From Cystobasidium ongulense (Eukaryota > Basidiomycota > Cystobasidiomycetes > Cystobasidiales > Cystobasidiaceae): a stretch of DNA of 64,000 nt. Of the stretch, positions 61,926 through 64,000 are shown one piece after another. The stretch spans positions 307,000 to 370,999 of the forward strand of contig BQUP01000012.1 in the NCBI GenBank assembly GCA_022835595.1. Direction: 5' to 3'. A program made the translations under genes and the position numbers. Below the pieces are notes generated by a model. That model was not told the DNA's origin. It ran no database searches and saw only the letters and a list, made by a program, of their open reading frames with translations. Each line of letters starts with the position of its first letter. Within the stretch, counting starts at the first letter, position 1.

Positions 61926-63305
61926 ATGCTCGATGCGTACACTTCCTCGATCAGAGTTCTTCTCTCGGTTCTTCTGTTGCAGGGGCTCCTCATGGAGGGT
62001 GTAGAAGCAGGTGGTCATGAAAAGAAAGGCGTCGGACACCGTAACAACCTCTACAAAGCGCGTCTGTCTGAAGGTGAGCTACTCACGAGTCTCCTGTCCA
62101 CCGCTGTCGACTTAGAGCCGGTCAGCTGAAACTCTTCGTCACGTGCCTGTTTCCTCTCTCTTCCCCAGCCTCCGAACGTATCAAGCGGGCTCAAGCAAAC
62201 GCACATGCGCTACCAAAGAAGCACAACAAGCGCCTTGCCTCTGCTATTTACACGTCTACGGGCACTTCAAGCGCTGTGATCGCACAGTCAACTGCTCCGA
62301 CCTACGTCGGCCGTCAAAGTGACACATCGACTTGCACAAATCAACCTACGTCCGATGGCTGCACAGACCCAGTCTATACCGTGTCTGGTTCCGAGGTTGA
62401 CCTTTCGAATGGTGCTAAGATCCAGGCAAATGGCCACGTGAACTTCCAGGTATGCAAATCTCCACGAACGTATCCTTATTTTGTGGATGCAGGAACACTG
62501 ACAGCCTCGTCTTTCTCGTGCCCAAACAGTACATCCCGTATAGCCAATATACTGGTAGTGGTTCTTATCGCTCCAAGCCCTCTACATGGTCACCGGTATC
62601 TTGCGGCATGCACTTTGATCCTAACAAGTATGTTAAGGATACGCATATACTGTACATGACACATGACTGACATAACCTCACAGTAATCAACCGGGTGGAG
62701 CGTACATCGGAAAATCGGCGTTCCCATACTCGGCTGCTTGTGCGCTACCTGCCGAGGGCTATTGCATAATCTGGGTTCAGTACAGCGATGCCAATCAACA
62801 TTACGGCGAAGGTGGTCAAGGACCAGTGTGTTACCCTGGAACAGGCACTAGTGCATCTGCAGGCACTACGACTTCGTCAAGCTCCAACACCTCGAAAGCG
62901 TCTACGTCCTCCAGTAGCACCGCTACAACCTCGTCCACATCTTCTTCAAGTTCTAAAGCTAGCAGCTCCTCCTCCTCAAGCTCTTCCACTTCCACTACTT
63001 CGTCCGGCAGTAAAGCAGGTACAAGCACGTCCACCAGCTCAAGTACGTCAGCTACAGCAACGGGTACAGGCACTGGAATGCTCTACGAGCAGTGCGGAGG
63101 TGTCAACTGGACAGGCTCGCAAGGCTGCGTGCAGGGCCTGACTTGCGTAAAGTCGAGCGATTGGTACTCGCAATGCTTGGCGCCTTCTTGCGGGAATAGC
63201 TATTACTCTCAATGCGGAGGACAAGGGTACACTGGCGTGACTTGCTGCCCTGCACCTTACTCCTGCAAGCCTGTCAATACTTGGTACTCGCAATGTCAGG
63301 CGTAA
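61926..63305 (+). CDS. Secreted protein with two C-terminal CBM1 modules
   Basis: It starts [20 protein letters not shown], a signal peptide with a basic N-region and a leucine core. After splicing, a Cys-containing domain of about 150 residues follows ([60 protein letters not shown]), not assigned to any known carbohydrate-active family by eye. A 75-residue Ser/Thr linker, probably heavily O-glycosylated, follows. Then come two fungal cellulose-binding modules: [15 protein letters not shown] to WYSQCL and [16 protein letters not shown] to WYSQCQA, each with the aromatic residues and Cys pattern of CBM1. Probably acts on plant cell wall. The catalytic partner, if any, is unknown. Confidence 0.88.
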
Positions 63306-63612
63306 TCCATTCTTGCAAATGATGTATATGAGATAAACAGAATTAGTCGGAATATAGTTTAGTTCGTTATGTCAATGTAGCAGTGTTGAATAGAATTGAC
63401 TGGTCTGGCACTGCAAACATCACCCATTGCTTATAGATCTACGACATGACACCTATCTTCTTGAACTTCGCTACCCACATCGTGATCCTGCCCAGGCCTG
63501 GAGTGCTGTCTAACGGTACCACGTGTACCTTAAAACTTCACGGAAGACCACCGACAGCAAGTGCTACCGAACTTGATCCGCAAGACCACATGAGAGCGCT
63601 ACTGCTAGAGAA

Positions 63613-64000
63613 TCACGGCTTGCTGGCACCTCGCCACTTAAGACCCAGAGACAGTGCGACGAAGCTGAACCTATCCAAAGCTTCTTCAATCTGACGTTGG
63701 GTGCTCTTTCCAGCCTGTTGAATGAAGCACCTGCTCAGCGCCTATGAAGCAAATTGCGGACGTTGAAAAAAACCTACACCATGGCCCGCTTTGAGATCCA
63801 CTCGCATTAGTAGCGGAGCTGGGTTATCGGGAAGCGTGTGCTGCAGCTCCGCGAGAGTCTATACCATACAATAAAGTCAGACCCTACTTTAGACGAAAGA
63901 TGAACTTTATACGTACTTTAAACGAATGCAGCGGCACAACCCGATCATCCTAAGCAAGAGAATTGGAAATTAGTACATGCACATTCCAACTTAAAGCTGC
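63613..64000 (-). CDS. Prolyl oligopeptidase, C-terminal exons, cut by window edge
   Basis: Serine peptidase S9A that cleaves after proline in short peptides. Only the last three exons are in the window: 63949-63917 reads DDRVVPLHSFK (catalytic Asp region), the next reads TLAELQHTLPDNPAPLLMRV with DLKAGHG (catalytic His), and the last reads AGKSTQRQIEEALDRF and SFVALSLGLKW, then the stop at 63613. The match to the conserved end of prolyl endopeptidase is close. The exons are 33 to 120 nt, so no ORF call would show them. The catalytic Ser exon lies beyond the right edge. Confidence 0.9.

Overview
The window is nuclear DNA of a fungus, most likely a basidiomycete. Gene density is high, base composition is balanced, and almost every gene is cut by short GT-AG introns of about 50 to 85 nt with GTAAGT/GTGAGT donors and CTAAC/CTGAC branch sites. 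The content is core eukaryotic (ribosome biogenesis, proteasome, ESCRT, COP9, Mediator, Golgi export), plus a secreted protein with two fungal cellulose-binding modules. I cannot place it below phylum from sequence alone. Most lines of an automatic ORF list are single exons or shadows here, so the genes below were assembled by joining exons and checking phase.

Layout. 1-6308: LSG1 (cut by the left edge), proteasome alpha-1, a small mitochondrial protein, mitochondrial ribosomal protein uL24m and an unknown acidic protein. 6309-11441: a sparse region with a 40-bp-arm hairpin, an ABM-fold monooxygenase-like gene, an unknown coiled-coil gene and a tRNA-Tyr gene of exceptional structure. 11442-24561: a long alpha/beta-hydrolase, tripeptidyl-peptidase II, nucleoporin Nup49/p58, PAPS reductase, a tRNA-like gene and a mitochondrial Bax-inhibitor family protein. 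25198-35462: a low-complexity protein, a small hydrolase, COP9 subunit 2, the double AAA ATPase Rix7, Svp26/Tex261 and Did2/CHMP1. 35848-42663: a C2HC/RGG mini-protein, Nop13, a ribonuclease-kappa homologue and a steryl-ester-hydrolase-like lipase. 43956-64000: a 1.1-kaa unknown protein, a DUF2433 metallophosphatase, MED13, a vacuolar amino-acid transporter, a double-CBM1 secreted protein and the 3' end of prolyl oligopeptidase (cut by the right edge).

The highlight is the tRNA-Tyr(GTA) gene at 9950-10161. Removing three segments gives a textbook cloverleaf. One segment is the usual 19-nt intron after position 37. The other two are each exactly 60 nt, start with GT and end with CAG, and look like mRNA-type introns. 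They fall in the D loop (splitting the A box) and in the anticodon stem. mRNA-type introns in another Pol III gene, U6 snRNA, are known from fission yeast and some basidiomycete yeasts. A tRNA carrying them would be a striking case.

Genes for ribosome assembly (LSG1, RIX7, NOP13) and for proteolysis (proteasome, TPP2, prolyl oligopeptidase) recur, but the genes are independently transcribed, with several divergent promoter pairs, and there is no operon.
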